Part shown: positions 1 through 9,000 of the stretch, piece after piece | How positions within the stretch are numbered: position 1 is the first letter of the stretch | How the letters are laid out: each line of letters begins with the position of its first letter | Assembly: GCF_014635485.1 (NCBI RefSeq) | Contig: NZ_BMCX01000005.1 | Location: forward strand, 1 to 43,213 | Direction: 5' to 3' | DNA from: Corynebacterium pelargi | Lineage (GTDB): Bacteria > Actinomycetota > Actinomycetes > Mycobacteriales > Mycobacteriaceae | DNA: 43,213 nt | Position numbers and translations under genes: made by a program | The notes under the pieces: generated by a model | The model's database searches: none | What the model was told of the DNA's origin: nothing | The model's input: only the letters and a program-made list of their open reading frames with translations

Positions 1-174
1 GGTCGCGGCGACTCACATAAAGTTACACACCCACCAACAACAACACAAACCCGCAGGTAATGGTGTGTTTTAGTGGGAGGGAAATGCAATGCAATGCTTT
101 TCTAATTCCATTGCCTTCCGTTGCCTGGATCCGGCCTTGGTGCCATATATCTAGAAGAGGGATGGCGCTTCGGG
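1..174. other. Left edge, no confident gene
   Basis: No complete gene is visible. Plus-strand frame 1 is open from base 1 to a TAA at 58-60 (19 codons, Thr/Pro-rich) and could be the tail of a gene starting outside the window, but nothing recognisable is encoded. A half copy of the dispersed palindrome lies at 142-160. Confidence 0.3.
142..160. repeat. Half copy of dispersed TCTAGA palindrome
   Basis: Reads GCCATATATCTAGAAGAGG. The same 19 bases occur at 6009-6027, just after copA. This copy lies 15 bases beyond the stop of the GntR gene and keeps only the right half (ATATCTAGAAGA) of the full palindrome. Confidence 0.6.
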
Positions 175-549
175 CTATTGATACAGTCCCCGGCTCTCCG
201 CCACCTGATCGAAGAGAGTATGCAATGTCGCTCGGTCGACTTTGAGTCGCACGGCTTCGTCGACAAGCGGTGCAAGATAACTGGCGGCGAATTCGGCTTT
301 CCTGCGAGCCCGGATCCTTTCGACTGCCCCGAGTTGTACGAACATGCCCAAGCCGCGGCGCTTTTCTAGGATCTCGGCCTCGGCGAGCAGTGATAGGCCC
401 TTGCGGGCCGTGGCCGGGTTGATGGCGTGGAAGTTGGCGAGCTCGTGGGTAGAGGGAGCTTGTTCTCCTTCTTTCAGCGCGCCATCGATGATGGAGTCTT
501 CTATCAAGGTGGCGATCTGCCGATAAAGCGGTGCTGTTGCTTCGTCCAT
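175..549 (-). CDS. GntR-family transcriptional regulator, short YtrA type
   Basis: A 124-residue DNA-binding regulator. The N-terminal winged helix-turn-helix opens with PLYRQIATLIEDSIIDG and continues through the GntR signature (PSTHELANFHAINPATARKGLSLL, split here only by its length). The short helical C-terminal part lacks a FadR or HutC ligand domain, which fits the YtrA subfamily. The start at 549 is chosen because GAAGG stands six bases upstream and the GntR domain begins there; the frame stays open further upstream without family similarity. YtrA regulators usually control an adjacent ABC transporter operon and themselves. No transporter is visible here, so the target is unknown. A perfect inverted repeat (578-603) just upstream suggests autoregulation. 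One copy of the CGTCGACAAGC 11-mer lies in the gene (258-268). Confidence 0.85.
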   Translation of the reverse strand: MDEATAPLYRQIATLIEDSIIDGALKEGEQAPSTHELANFHAINPATARKGLSLLAEAEILEKRRGLGMFVQLGAVERIRARRKAEFAASYLAPLVDEAVRLKVDRATLHTLFDQVAESRGLYQ

Positions 550-577
550 AACCTTCAGCCAAAAATATCCAGAGATA

Positions 578-603
578 GTTGGTTGATTACTTATGTAACC
601 AAC
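578..603. promoter_or_regulatory. Putative GntR operator (inverted repeat)
   Basis: GTTGGTT and AACCAAC form perfect 7-base arms separated by 12 AT-rich bases. The repeat lies 28 bases upstream of the gntR start, in the divergent region shared with the NYN gene. Its size and position fit an autoregulatory GntR site. Binding is inferred. Confidence 0.5.
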
Positions 604-760
604 CATAGAACCATCACGGCGCTCGAAGCAAGAAATGTGTGAATGAGCTGCGCATACACTGGCAATTGGCCAAGCGTATCGACGTACCAGCATTTTTGAG
701 GCAGACTAGAGAACACAAAGTAACGAAATTTATTAATAACGAACGGATAGTCCAGGAGCC

Positions 761-2122
761 ATGCTTGAGCGCACACAAATTTTCGTCGATACCTCCTATC
801 TCCTTGCGAGCTTTTATAACTCTTGGGAGACAGGAGCACGTGCACAACTAGAAATTGATCTACCAGAGGTCGTGGCAACCCTTGCCACGATGGCTCAAAA
901 CCACCTGAATCAGCCCGTTCACCGCCAACTTTGGTACGACGGCATTCCCGATTCAGGCCCTCACCGCTATCAACGATCCCTGCGCACCTGCGATGGAGTG
1001 CAGCTTCGCGCAGGCCAGTTGATCGAATGGGGCGATCGACGCACCCAAAAGGCCGTGGATACTCGCCTGGTGGCAGACCTTGTTCTCAGTGGCGTGCGCC
1101 GCGAATTCACCGACGTCATCCTCGTATCCGGCGACGCCGACATGATCCCCGGTGTGCAAGAAGCCGTAGCCAATGGCGTGCGCGTGCACCTCTATGGTTT
1201 CGGCTGGGACTCGATGAGCTCCGCGCTGCGTCAAAACTGCGATTCCACCACCATCTTGGATCCTCGCGAAGACTTCGCAGAATGCATGCAGCTTGAAGTG
1301 CTCGAAGGCCCGCTTCCCCCGGTGGTTCGTCTCCCTGAAGAAGACGAGGATGCCGCGGAGCAGCCCAAGCATCCCCACGATGCGGAGCCTCCCCACGAAA
1401 CTGACCGTCCAGGCCCCCAGCCCGACGATGCAGAAGAACATGGGCAGCCAAAGGATCAGGCACCTGGCCCCAAGCCGCAGCGCACTCAAGCCTCCCAACC
1501 CGCACAGGGCGAACACACTGCTCAGGCACAGCAACCCGCGGCAGATCAAAGCGCCGAGGTTGTAGAAGCAGAGCCTGTGGAAACCCCCGAAGCATCACAG
1601 CAGGCAGAACAAGAAGCAGCGATTACCGCCGAGCCGCTGCCAGAGACAGAAGCGCAAGAGGCAACGGCGACGAAACGCAGCGCGCCCAAACCCGGTGCGC
1701 TGCAAGGCGACCGCCGCATCACCGTGACCTCCAAGATCGAAGAATCTGTAGAAGTCACGGTTAGCAGCGAAAAACCCCGCCCGGCGCCCAACCCCTCGAT
1801 GATGGCCCCCAGGCGCAAGCTGCGCTCACGCTATGTGCCGCTTCCCAATGAGGTGTGGGCATCCGCTGGCTATCAAACGCCTTTCGACGTAGGCCAGCAA
1901 TACGCACGCTGGTGGTACGAAAATGCTGCCACCACTGAGCAGCGCGATTCCGCCCACCTGCTCTCAGGCGGTGGACTGCCTCCGGAAATCGACCGCCCTT
2001 TGCTGCAATTCGCCTGCGAGACTCTTCACGAGTACACGCTCACCGAATCCCAAAGAGTAGGCCTTCGCGATGGCTTCCACTCCGGCATCCGAGGCGTGCT
2101 GCTCAACAACAACGGCAGCTAA
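761..2122 (+). CDS. NYN-domain (PIN-like) protein with disordered linker
   Basis: A 453-residue protein in three parts. Residues 1 to about 170 form an NYN/LabA (DUF88) domain of the PIN-like nuclease fold. Its acidic signatures are visible: IFVDTSYL near the start, LWYDG, the central VDTRLVADL, and DVILVSGDADMIP. NYN domains are generally metal-dependent RNases, though no target can be named. Residues about 180-320 are a low-complexity Glu/Pro/Gln/Ala linker. The last 110 or so residues are a compact Trp/Tyr-rich domain of unknown function. ATG at 761 follows AGGAG with a rather short two-base gap. The gene is divergent from gntR and ends in a strong terminator. Confidence 0.85.
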   Translation: MLERTQIFVDTSYLLASFYNSWETGARAQLEIDLPEVVATLATMAQNHLNQPVHRQLWYDGIPDSGPHRYQRSLRTCDGVQLRAGQLIEWGDRRTQKAVDTRLVADLVLSGVRREFTDVILVSGDADMIPGVQEAVANGVRVHLYGFGWDSMSSALRQNCDSTTILDPREDFAECMQLEVLEGPLPPVVRLPEEDEDAAEQPKHPHDAEPPHETDRPGPQPDDAEEHGQPKDQAPGPKPQRTQASQPAQGEHTAQAQQPAADQSAEVVEAEPVETPEASQQAEQEAAITAEPLPETEAQEATATKRSAPKPGALQGDRRITVTSKIEESVEVTVSSEKPRPAPNPSMMAPRRKLRSRYVPLPNEVWASAGYQTPFDVGQQYARWWYENAATTEQRDSAHLLSGGGLPPEIDRPLLQFACETLHEYTLTESQRVGLRDGFHSGIRGVLLNNNGS

Positions 2123-2134
2123 GCCCCCACATGA

Positions 2135-2180
2135 GAAAACCCCGCGGCGCCCAAGCGCCACGGGGTTTTCTTCGTTTTTT
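2135..2180. terminator. Rho-independent terminator between convergent genes
   Basis: GAAAACCCCG (2135-2144) pairs with CGGGGTTTTC (2161-2170) around a GCGC/GCGC inner stem, followed by TTCGTTTTTT. The A-rich left foot makes it usable for the convergent pspA-like gene as well. Confidence 0.9.
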
Positions 2181-2194
2181 AAGCACCGCCCAGA

Positions 2195-2959
2195 TTAGTG
2201 CTCAGACTCGCCATCCGGCTGCTCTAATTGCTGCTGCTTGGTATTTCCTTGACCCAATTCGGCCCGAATCGCATCGAGGCGTTGCTGCGCCTTGAAATCC
2301 GTGGCATTGGCCTCAATTTCTGCCATACGATCCTGCATGGTGTGCTCGCTAAGCTCCTGAGCCCCCAAAGCATTGGCATAACGGCGCTCAATTTTCTCGC
2401 GCACCTGATCCAAGCTCGGCACATCCCGATCGGGATTCACCTGCTGCATCTGCTGCACCGTCTCGGCAGAAGCCTCCTGCATCTTGGTTTGCTGCACCTG
2501 CGAGCGAAGCTGCTCAATCTGGGCCATCTGCTCACGCAAACGCGCCTCCGACTGCTGAACCTGAGCACTCGCCTCCCGAGCCGCAGCCTCAGCCTGCCCA
2601 TGCAATTGCTGCGTGCGCTCAAGATCCTGCTCCACACTGACTAACTGCGTGGCATAAATCTCCGCGGCCTGCTCCAACTCACGCACATCCTCCGGCGCAC
2701 TGGCCTGCCCCGCAAGCTCCAAGGCCTGACGAGCCTTCTGCTGCAACTGCTCTTGCTCTCCAAGCAAACGGTGCAACTTCATCTCGAGCTGATTCTTATT
2801 CCCAATCACCTCAGTCGCTTGGCGACGAATCTTCTCATGCTGCTCATGCGCAGCATCACTGGCCTGCTGAATCTGCACCAAAGGATCCGCGTTTTCTTCA
2901 ATCTTGCGATCCAACGATGCAGTCAAATACTTCCAGCCCTTAGAAAAAGGATGAGCCAT
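2195..2959 (-). CDS. pspA: PspA/IM30 family protein
   Basis: A 254-residue, almost wholly helical protein. The N-terminus (MAHPFSKGWKYLTASLDRKI) gives the amphipathic membrane-binding helix, followed by DPLVQIQQA and long Gln/Glu-rich coiled coil to about residue 170, as in PspA/Vipp1 (bacterial ESCRT-III-like) proteins. A C-terminal helical hairpin (residues about 175-235) and an acidic tail follow. Family members polymerise on the inner face of the plasma membrane and maintain it under envelope stress. The start has AAGGA eight bases upstream. The gene is tail-to-tail with the NYN gene and downstream of the thioredoxin on the same strand (75-base gap). No PspF, PspB or PspC partner is visible, so the regulatory circuit differs from enterobacterial Psp. 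Confidence 0.85.
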   Translation of the reverse strand: MAHPFSKGWKYLTASLDRKIEENADPLVQIQQASDAAHEQHEKIRRQATEVIGNKNQLEMKLHRLLGEQEQLQQKARQALELAGQASAPEDVRELEQAAEIYATQLVSVEQDLERTQQLHGQAEAAAREASAQVQQSEARLREQMAQIEQLRSQVQQTKMQEASAETVQQMQQVNPDRDVPSLDQVREKIERRYANALGAQELSEHTMQDRMAEIEANATDFKAQQRLDAIRAELGQGNTKQQQLEQPDGESEH

Positions 2960-3034
2960 GGCACACGTCCTTAGGAGTAAGACAACACAATTCTTATCCC
3001 AGTGTACGCAGCCATGGCCCCAAAGCAGCGCAGA

Positions 3035-3400
3035 TTAACCCTGCTGCTGCTCAGCAATCTGACGCTTCACGTCTTCCATATCCAAACCCTTGACCTGCGA
3101 GATCAAATCCTCCAACGCAGCCGGCGGCAAAGCACCAGCCTCACGGAAGACCAAAATGCCATCGCGGAACACCATCAACGTCGGAATCGACTGAATCTGC
3201 AACGCAGCAGCCAAACCCTGATGAGCCTCAGTATCTAACTTCGCAAACACCGCATCCGGATGCTGCTCAGAAGCCTTCTCAAACGTCGGCGCAAACGCAC
3301 GGCACGGGCCGCACCACGACGCCCAAGCATCAACCAAAACGATGCCGTCTTGGGTCACCGTTTGCTCGAAAGTGTCTTCAGTTACATCGATCGTTGCCAT
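3035..3400 (-). CDS. trxA: Thioredoxin
   Basis: A 121-residue thioredoxin, slightly longer than the usual 105-110 because of a C-terminal tail (KGLDMEDVKRQIAEQQQG). The redox site WCGPC lies at about residues 29-33 in the context VDAWASWCGPCRAFAP, with the cis-proline in QSIPTLMVF. It reduces cytosolic disulfides, normally recharged by thioredoxin reductase, which is not in this window. The Shine-Dalgarno sequence AGAAGGAG overlaps a half copy of the dispersed TCTAGA palindrome (3408-3420). The gene is divergent from copZ. Confidence 0.92.
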   Translation of the reverse strand: MATIDVTEDTFEQTVTQDGIVLVDAWASWCGPCRAFAPTFEKASEQHPDAVFAKLDTEAHQGLAAALQIQSIPTLMVFRDGILVFREAGALPPAALEDLISQVKGLDMEDVKRQIAEQQQG

Positions 3401-3407
3401 AACACGC

Positions 3408-3420
3408 TCCTTCTAGATAT
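3408..3420 (-). repeat. Half palindrome forming the trxA ribosome-binding site
   Basis: On the minus strand ATATCTAGAAGGA carries the Shine-Dalgarno sequence of the thioredoxin gene. It matches the right half of the dispersed palindrome with its end changed from GAAGA to GAAGGA. Whether it is a decayed copy or chance similarity of an SD cannot be decided from one site. Confidence 0.45.
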
Positions 3421-3457
3421 TTGCTTGCACTAGTGCCAACCTTAGCTATGCCTGAGC

Positions 3458-3476
3458 TATTCCCCCACCGGGAGTA
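3458..3476. promoter_or_regulatory. Candidate copper-responsive operator
   Basis: TATTCCC (3458-3464) and GGGAGTA (3470-3476) form a near-perfect inverted repeat with a G/C centre, 36 bases before copZ. The outline resembles operators of CsoR-type copper sensors (A/T ends with C-run and G-run arms). No sensor gene lies in the window, so the assignment is an inference from position and shape. Confidence 0.35.
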
Positions 3477-3479
3477 CTA

Positions 3480-3503
3480 TCTTCTACATATATATCTAGA
3501 AGG
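3480..3503. repeat. Dispersed palindrome, copy overlapping copZ SD
   Basis: A full copy with core CTACATATATATCTAG, differing from the perfect palindrome at two of 24 positions. Its right arm runs into GAAGGGAGAGG, the Shine-Dalgarno sequence of copZ, which begins at 3512. Confidence 0.75.
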
Positions 3504-3511
3504 GAGAGGAA

Positions 3512-3709
3512 ATGACCAAAAGCTATACCGTTTCCGGCATGACCTGCCAGCACTGCGTCGCCTCCGTCAAGGAAGAAATTGAAGAGGTCGACGGAGCCCA
3601 GGGCGTGGATGTTGATTTGGAGTCCGGTCGCGTGACTGTGACTGGTGAAGATTTCACTGATGCTGATATCCGCGCTGCGGTTGAAGAGGCCGGGTATTCC
3701 CTGGCTTAG
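3512..3709 (+). CDS. copZ: Copper chaperone, HMA domain
   Basis: A 65-residue stand-alone heavy-metal-associated domain. The Cu(I) site is in VSGMTCQHCVASV, with cysteines at residues 12 and 15, and the ferredoxin-like fold ends in EEAGYSLA, as in CopZ/Atx1. It carries Cu(I) in the cytosol and hands it to the partner ATPase encoded 100 bases downstream. It has a strong SD (GAAGGGAGAGG) and is followed by its own terminator, so a high chaperone to ATPase ratio is likely. The candidate operator at 3458-3476 suggests copper control. Confidence 0.92.
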   Translation: MTKSYTVSGMTCQHCVASVKEEIEEVDGAQGVDVDLESGRVTVTGEDFTDADIRAAVEEAGYSLA

Positions 3710-3724
3710 TGCTGTTGTTTTTCG

Positions 3725-3755
3725 GTGCCATCGCTTCGGCGGTGGCACTTTTTTT
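3725..3755 (+). terminator. Rho-independent terminator after copZ
   Basis: GTGCCATCGC, loop TTCG, GCGGTGGCAC, then seven T. A classical intrinsic terminator between copZ and copA, so copA is expressed by readthrough or from its own promoter in the following 50 bases. Confidence 0.92.
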
Positions 3756-3809
3756 GGAATACCTCCTTGGCTATGCCCGTTGGTGCCTATGTAGAAGAAA
3801 GGTGATGTG

Positions 3810-6008
3810 ATGAGTATTTCTGAGGTGGATTTGGGTGTCACGGGCATGACGTGCACCTCGTGTTCGGGTCGTGTCGAGCGGAAATTGAACAAGGTCGATG
3901 GCGTGGATGCGAGCGTCAATTTCGCCACGGAGAGCGCCCATGTGCGTTTCGACCCGAGTTTGGTCAATGTTGATTCGCTTGTCGACGTCATCCGCGGCGC
4001 AGGTTACGACGCCTTCACTATTGGCACTGACACCGATGCTGAGGCCGCCGATGGCGGTGGCGATGCTTCGGCAACTGATGCTGCCCGCGATGAGCACGCC
4101 GCTGAGTTGAAAAAGCGTCTGATCATCTCGGCGATCATGGCCTTGCCGGTGTTTGCCATGTCGATGGTTTCTTCGCTGCAGTTCGATAATTGGCAGTGGT
4201 TGTGCTTCGCGCTGGCAAGCGGGGTGTTCTTCTACGGTGGGATGCCGTTTCATAAGGCTGCGCTGCAGAATCTCCGCCATTTCTCTTTCACCATGGACAC
4301 CCTGATTTCCATGGGCACCTCCGCTGCGTATCTGTGGTCGGTGTGGGCGCTGTTTTTGGGCAACGCCGGCGAGCCGGGTATGCGCATGCACATGAGTTTC
4401 TCGGCGCATAGCCATAACCAGATGGATGAGATTTACCTCGAATCCGCGGCGATGGTGATCGTGTTCTTGCTGCTCGGCCGCTGGTTTGAGACGCGAGCCA
4501 AGGGCAAAAGCTCAGAAGCGCTGCGCACCCTGCTCAACATGGGGGCCAAGGAGGCGGCCGTGCTTGTCGACGGCAAAGAGCAGCGCGTGCCCGTCGAAAA
4601 GCTAGCAAAGGGCGATCGTTTTGTGGTGCGGCCCGGCGAAAAGATCGCCACCGACGGCCGCATCATCGAAGGCGCTTCGGCCGTGGACGAATCGATGATC
4701 ACCGGCGAATCGGTGCCAGTGGAAGTCTCCGAAGGCGACAACGTCACCGGGGCGACGCTGAATACCTCCGGGCGGCTCATCGTCGAAGCCACCCGCGTCG
4801 GCAGCGACACCACACTCGCCTCCATGGCCAAACTCGTCGCCGATGCCCAAGCCCAAAAAGCGCCGGTACAAAAACTTGTCGACAAAATCGCCCAAGTCTT
4901 CGTCCCCATCGTCATCGCCATCGCGGCGATCACACTCATCGTCCAGCTCTTAAGCGGCGCCCAAACCAGCGACGCTTTCGCCGCAGCCGTCGCCGTGCTC
5001 ATCATCGCCTGCCCCTGCGCACTCGGACTCGCCACCCCCACCGCCCTGCTCGTCGGCACCGGACGCGGCGCACAACAAGGCCTGCTCATCAAAGGCCCCG
5101 ACGTGCTCGAATCCGCGCGCAATATCGACACCATCGTGATGGATAAGACGGGGACCGTGACTGAGGGGCGGATGAAAGTGGTGGAGGTCCACGACCTCGA
5201 CACCCCCCATCTTCTAGATATATGTGCAGCAGTGGAGAGGGGGTCGGAGCACCCCATTGCCCGCGCCATCGTCGAAGCCTCCACCACTTCCCTGCCGGTG
5301 AGCGATTTCTCGAGCTCGCCTGGCCGCGGGGTTTCTGGCGTGGTGGATGGTCGCAAGGTTCGGGTGACTCGCCCGGATGGTGCGTTGCAGGAGTGGGTTG
5401 ATGCTGCTGAGCGTGCTGGTGGCACGGCGGTGGTGGCCTATGTCGATGATGAGCCCGCTGGTGTAATTGTGGTGGCTGATCAGGTGAAGGCTGGCGCTGC
5501 TGAGAGCGTGCAGGAGCTTGAGCAGTTGGGCCTGGAGCCGTACTTGCTCACTGGTGATAATGAGGGCGCTGCCCGTGCCGTTGCTGCTGAGGTTGGCATT
5601 GAGCATGTGGTGGCGCAGGTGTTGCCGGATGAGAAGGTCGGTGTGGTGCGTGATTTGCAGGAGCAGGGGCGTCGTGTAGCGATGGTTGGCGATGGCGTGA
5701 ATGATGCTGCGGCGCTTGCGCAGGCTGATCTGGGCATTGCTATGGGCGCGGGCACGGATGTGGCGATTGAGGCTTCGGATATTACGTTGATGCGTTCTGA
5801 GCCGAGGGGCATTGTCGACGCCATCCGTTTGTCCCGGGCGACGCTTCGCACCATCAAAACGAACCTGTTTTGGGCTTTCGCTTATAACGTGGTGCTGATT
5901 CCGGTGGCGGCCTTTGGTTTGCTCAATCCGATGTTTGCCGGTGCCGCCATGGCCTTGAGTTCCGTGTTCGTGGTGAGCAATTCCTTGAGGCTTCGACGCT
6001 TCGAGTAA
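3810..6008 (+). CDS. copA: Copper-exporting P1B-type ATPase
   Basis: A 732-residue membrane pump that uses ATP to export Cu(I). One N-terminal HMA domain has the site GMTCTSC (Cys15, Cys18). The transmembrane metal site is CPC at 401-403, the phosphorylated aspartate is Asp445 in DKTGT, the nucleotide-binding histidine is in SEHPIA, and the hinge motif is [11 protein letters not shown] His/Met-rich loop between early membrane helices (residues about 190-205, [12 protein letters not shown]) may help with metal entry. ATG at 3810 fits AAAGG upstream; GTG at 3807 is the alternative. A palindrome copy (5210-5233) encodes HLLDICAAV just before SEHPIA, where other CopA proteins have ordinary sequence of equal length. 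Base composition switches from C/A-rich to G/T-rich near 5150. Confidence 0.93.
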   Translation: MSISEVDLGVTGMTCTSCSGRVERKLNKVDGVDASVNFATESAHVRFDPSLVNVDSLVDVIRGAGYDAFTIGTDTDAEAADGGGDASATDAARDEHAAELKKRLIISAIMALPVFAMSMVSSLQFDNWQWLCFALASGVFFYGGMPFHKAALQNLRHFSFTMDTLISMGTSAAYLWSVWALFLGNAGEPGMRMHMSFSAHSHNQMDEIYLESAAMVIVFLLLGRWFETRAKGKSSEALRTLLNMGAKEAAVLVDGKEQRVPVEKLAKGDRFVVRPGEKIATDGRIIEGASAVDESMITGESVPVEVSEGDNVTGATLNTSGRLIVEATRVGSDTTLASMAKLVADAQAQKAPVQKLVDKIAQVFVPIVIAIAAITLIVQLLSGAQTSDAFAAAVAVLIIACPCALGLATPTALLVGTGRGAQQGLLIKGPDVLESARNIDTIVMDKTGTVTEGRMKVVEVHDLDTPHLLDICAAVERGSEHPIARAIVEASTTSLPVSDFSSSPGRGVSGVVDGRKVRVTRPDGALQEWVDAAERAGGTAVVAYVDDEPAGVIVVADQVKAGAAESVQELEQLGLEPYLLTGDNEGAARAVAAEVGIEHVVAQVLPDEKVGVVRDLQEQGRRVAMVGDGVNDAAALAQADLGIAMGAGTDVAIEASDITLMRSEPRGIVDAIRLSRATLRTIKTNLFWAFAYNVVLIPVAAFGLLNPMFAGAAMALSSVFVVSNSLRLRRFE
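5210..5233. repeat. Dispersed palindrome inside copA
   Basis: Core CTAGATATATGTGCAG, flanked by a C-run (CACCCCCCA) on the left and GGAGAGGGGG on the right. It is read in frame as Leu-Leu-Asp-Ile-Cys-Ala. It replaces rather than lengthens the normal CopA sequence, so it need not be a simple insertion. Confidence 0.7.
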
Positions 6009-6027
6009 GCCATATATCTAGAAGAGG
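6009..6027. repeat. Half copy of dispersed palindrome after copA
   Basis: Identical over 19 bases to the half copy at 142-160. It starts directly after the copA stop codon and its right end overlaps the left arm of the terminator hairpin. Confidence 0.6.
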
Positions 6028-6051
6028 CACCTGCTGTGTAGCAGGTGCCTC
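6024..6051. terminator. Hairpin terminator between copA and emb
   Basis: GAGGCACCTGCT and AGCAGGTGCCTC form a perfect 12-base stem with loop GTGT between two convergent genes. The downstream tail is only T-rich (CGTTGTTGT). Confidence 0.75.
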
Positions 6052-6068
6052 GTTGTTGTATCTGCGCC

Positions 6069-9000
6069 CTATTCCACGCTGATGTTCATCAGCCCTGGGG
6101 TCCAGGTGCCGGAGCGGGTGACTTCCTTGATGTCGATGTCCGCGTCGTCGGGCGCTTCGCCTTCTGCGTTGGTGCGGGGGTTGTAGATTTCGATGGTGCC
6201 CCAGTCGCGGCGCCAGTCGTCTTTAGCGTAGCTCGGCAGTTGGAAGGAGCTGTCGATGGCTTCGACTGGGCCTTGGGCGCCGCCGCCAAGGGCGTCTTGG
6301 AAGCGGGAGCCGGTGATGCGTCCGACGTGGTCGGGTGAGATGCGGTAGCGCGGATTTTCGATCACGCCGGCGTAGTGGCCGAAGGGTCGCTGGCAGGGGA
6401 ATTGGAGGGGTACTTGCCAGTCCATGAGCACTGGTGCTTCTGAGCCGACGACGTTGTTGAGGGTGTCCATGGTGGGCACGCGCGGCGGGGTGAATGCGAT
6501 CCACTGGTCGGGGTCGAGGCTGGCGTCGATGGCGTGGAGGCGCACAACGTTGGCTTCGACGGGGATTTGCTCAAGCGGGAGTCGCAGGTTGCGCCATACT
6601 GGGCGCGGGCCTGGGTCGTCGAAGGTGGCTTGGCCAAGTTCGGTGACTTCTCCATTGGCGTCGCGGCGTCCGTATTCGGCGACGAAGGTTTGGCCGTATT
6701 GGTCGATGTCGTTGATGTCGGTATGCGCGATGCGTCCGGCGGCGCTGACCACGAGCAGCGGTTTATCTTCGCTGCGCTCGGGCATCTCGTACCAGTCGCT
6801 GATCGCTTCCGAGTAGTACTGGTCGCCGTTGGTCCAGGAGCCGAGGATCGGCACGCGCTTGTAATCGAGCCCGAAGGGCAGAGGCACGCGCGAGCCGTTG
6901 ATGCCTTCTTCTTTTCTCAAACCAACGCTTGTCGACGCATCCAGCGCGGTATCTTCATCAGAGACTTCATTGGCAAGCGCGGTAGATACGCCGGTGACTT
7001 CTTCTGAGTTCAGTACCGGGGGCACGCGGCCGGGCTCGAAGTTATTTTGCTTCTCGCTGGCGATCGCATCCTTGAAATCGGCGTCCACGGGCTTGAGGAA
7101 GGACTCGTTGGTGTCCGTTTCCATCAACACATAGTCGGCCATGGCGCAGGTCTGGCCGCGAAGCGCATTCAAATTACCCAAACCAACCGAGTAGGCGGGG
7201 TATTGGGAGGCAAAGGCCTTGCCAAAGGAGAGCACCTGGAAGGTCACTGCCAGGATGCACACCACGGCAATGGGTGCCGCTGCTAGGCCCTGGAAACGGT
7301 CGAGCTTGCCGCGTCGAACCGAGTTCGGATCCTCACCACGGTCTTCTGCTTGGGTAGCGCGGACGTCGATAATGAAGCTTTGGATCGTGCCGATAAATAG
7401 CACCAGCAGGGAAATGCCCAGCATCACCGTCGATGCCTCGATGCCCTTGAGCTGGATGGTCTTATCAAACCACGGCACGCCATAGCTAGAGACGTACCAC
7501 CAGCCATTCACACCGGCGAGGGTGAAGGCGAAGACGAAGAGGATGGCACCAAACATCAGGGTGCGGGAACGCGCCGAGCGCAAGGCCATATGCGACATTG
7601 CCACCGCCGCGAGCGCGGCCAGTGCAGCACCGATACCGGCCCACACACCAAAGTGGTGCGTCCACTTGGTGGGGGTGAACATCAAGAAGAACAAGGTGCC
7701 CAGCATCATCAGCATGAGACGCTGCGAGGGCAGTTTATTGCTGCCTGGAACTTTGTCGTTGCGCAGCATCGAGGCCAGCACCACCACGATGGAGACGAAG
7801 GCCACCAGCACCGCGAAGCGTCGCGCGAAAGAACCGTCGACGGTTTGCTCGAACAGCGACTTATAGCGGATGTACTCGTTGTACCACTCCAGGGAAGGCC
7901 CAACGGCGGAGCGAACCGTAATGGACTCACGCACGCTGGCGAAAGTCTGATCACCGAACACGGCCACCAGCACCGCGGTACCGGCAGCCAGGAACGGAGC
8001 CACCATCGCCGCGACCGAAACCCAGGTCTTGCCGCCAAGCACCTTGGTGCGCCTGTAGACGATGCGGATCACGGAGGAAAGCGCTGCCAACAATGCGGCC
8101 ACGGCCATCAATCCCGTAGGACCGCACGCCAACGTGAATGCTGCGAGCAACGTGCCGATAGCCGCGGGCAGGAGACGTCGATTAGCGATGGCAACCTCGA
8201 AGGACACCCACGTTAAAAGGGCGCCGAGCGCAATGATCGGCTCCGGGCGCAAACCATTGTTGTATGGCAGCCAGAAGGCGAGCATGACAAAAGCTGCGGT
8301 CCAGTGCGCTACTCGACGACCATCGATGCTGCTACCCAAACGTGGCAACACATCGCGCGAGAGCACAAACCAGGTGGCAATCGCAGCAAAAAGCGAAGGC
8401 AGACGCATCCACACCGAAGCGGTGCTGACCTTGGCCATCAGGCCCAAAAGGTCATAGTAGGGGGCGCCGAAGGGCGATTCGGGCACGCCGAACCAGCGAT
8501 AATAATTCGCCATATAGCCCGAATCGTCCGAGGCCCTGGCCATGGTGAGGATGAAGCCATCATCAGAGGTATTGGCACCGAAGATGTACCAGAAACCAAT
8601 GATTGCCAGCACCACACCATCGAGCGGGCGCGGGCGCAAGGACTTGCTAGCCAGCACGATCGGGTGCTTCTTGCCGTCGAGGCGATCCATCAATCCCAAA
8701 CAGATCAACGAAGCCACCGTCATGAAGGCACCGACCCACATTGCCAAGGTCTTCACCCAGGTCGGGGTGGAGGTAAAGCGGGAGTTGATCTCCATGTCTA
8801 CGTGGAGCCCCGCGTTTTCTAAGCTGGCGGCATTGCCTTCAAGTTCGGTATAAATACCGGACACGATCGGCCGATGATCTCCATTTTGCTCAGACTCGAC
8901 CGTCACCCCCTTGGCCTTCGCCTCCTGCGGCAAGGTGGCGGTGGTGCCATCAAAGGTGGAATCAATCTTGATCACCGCGTTGGGATCAAGCTTTTCAATC

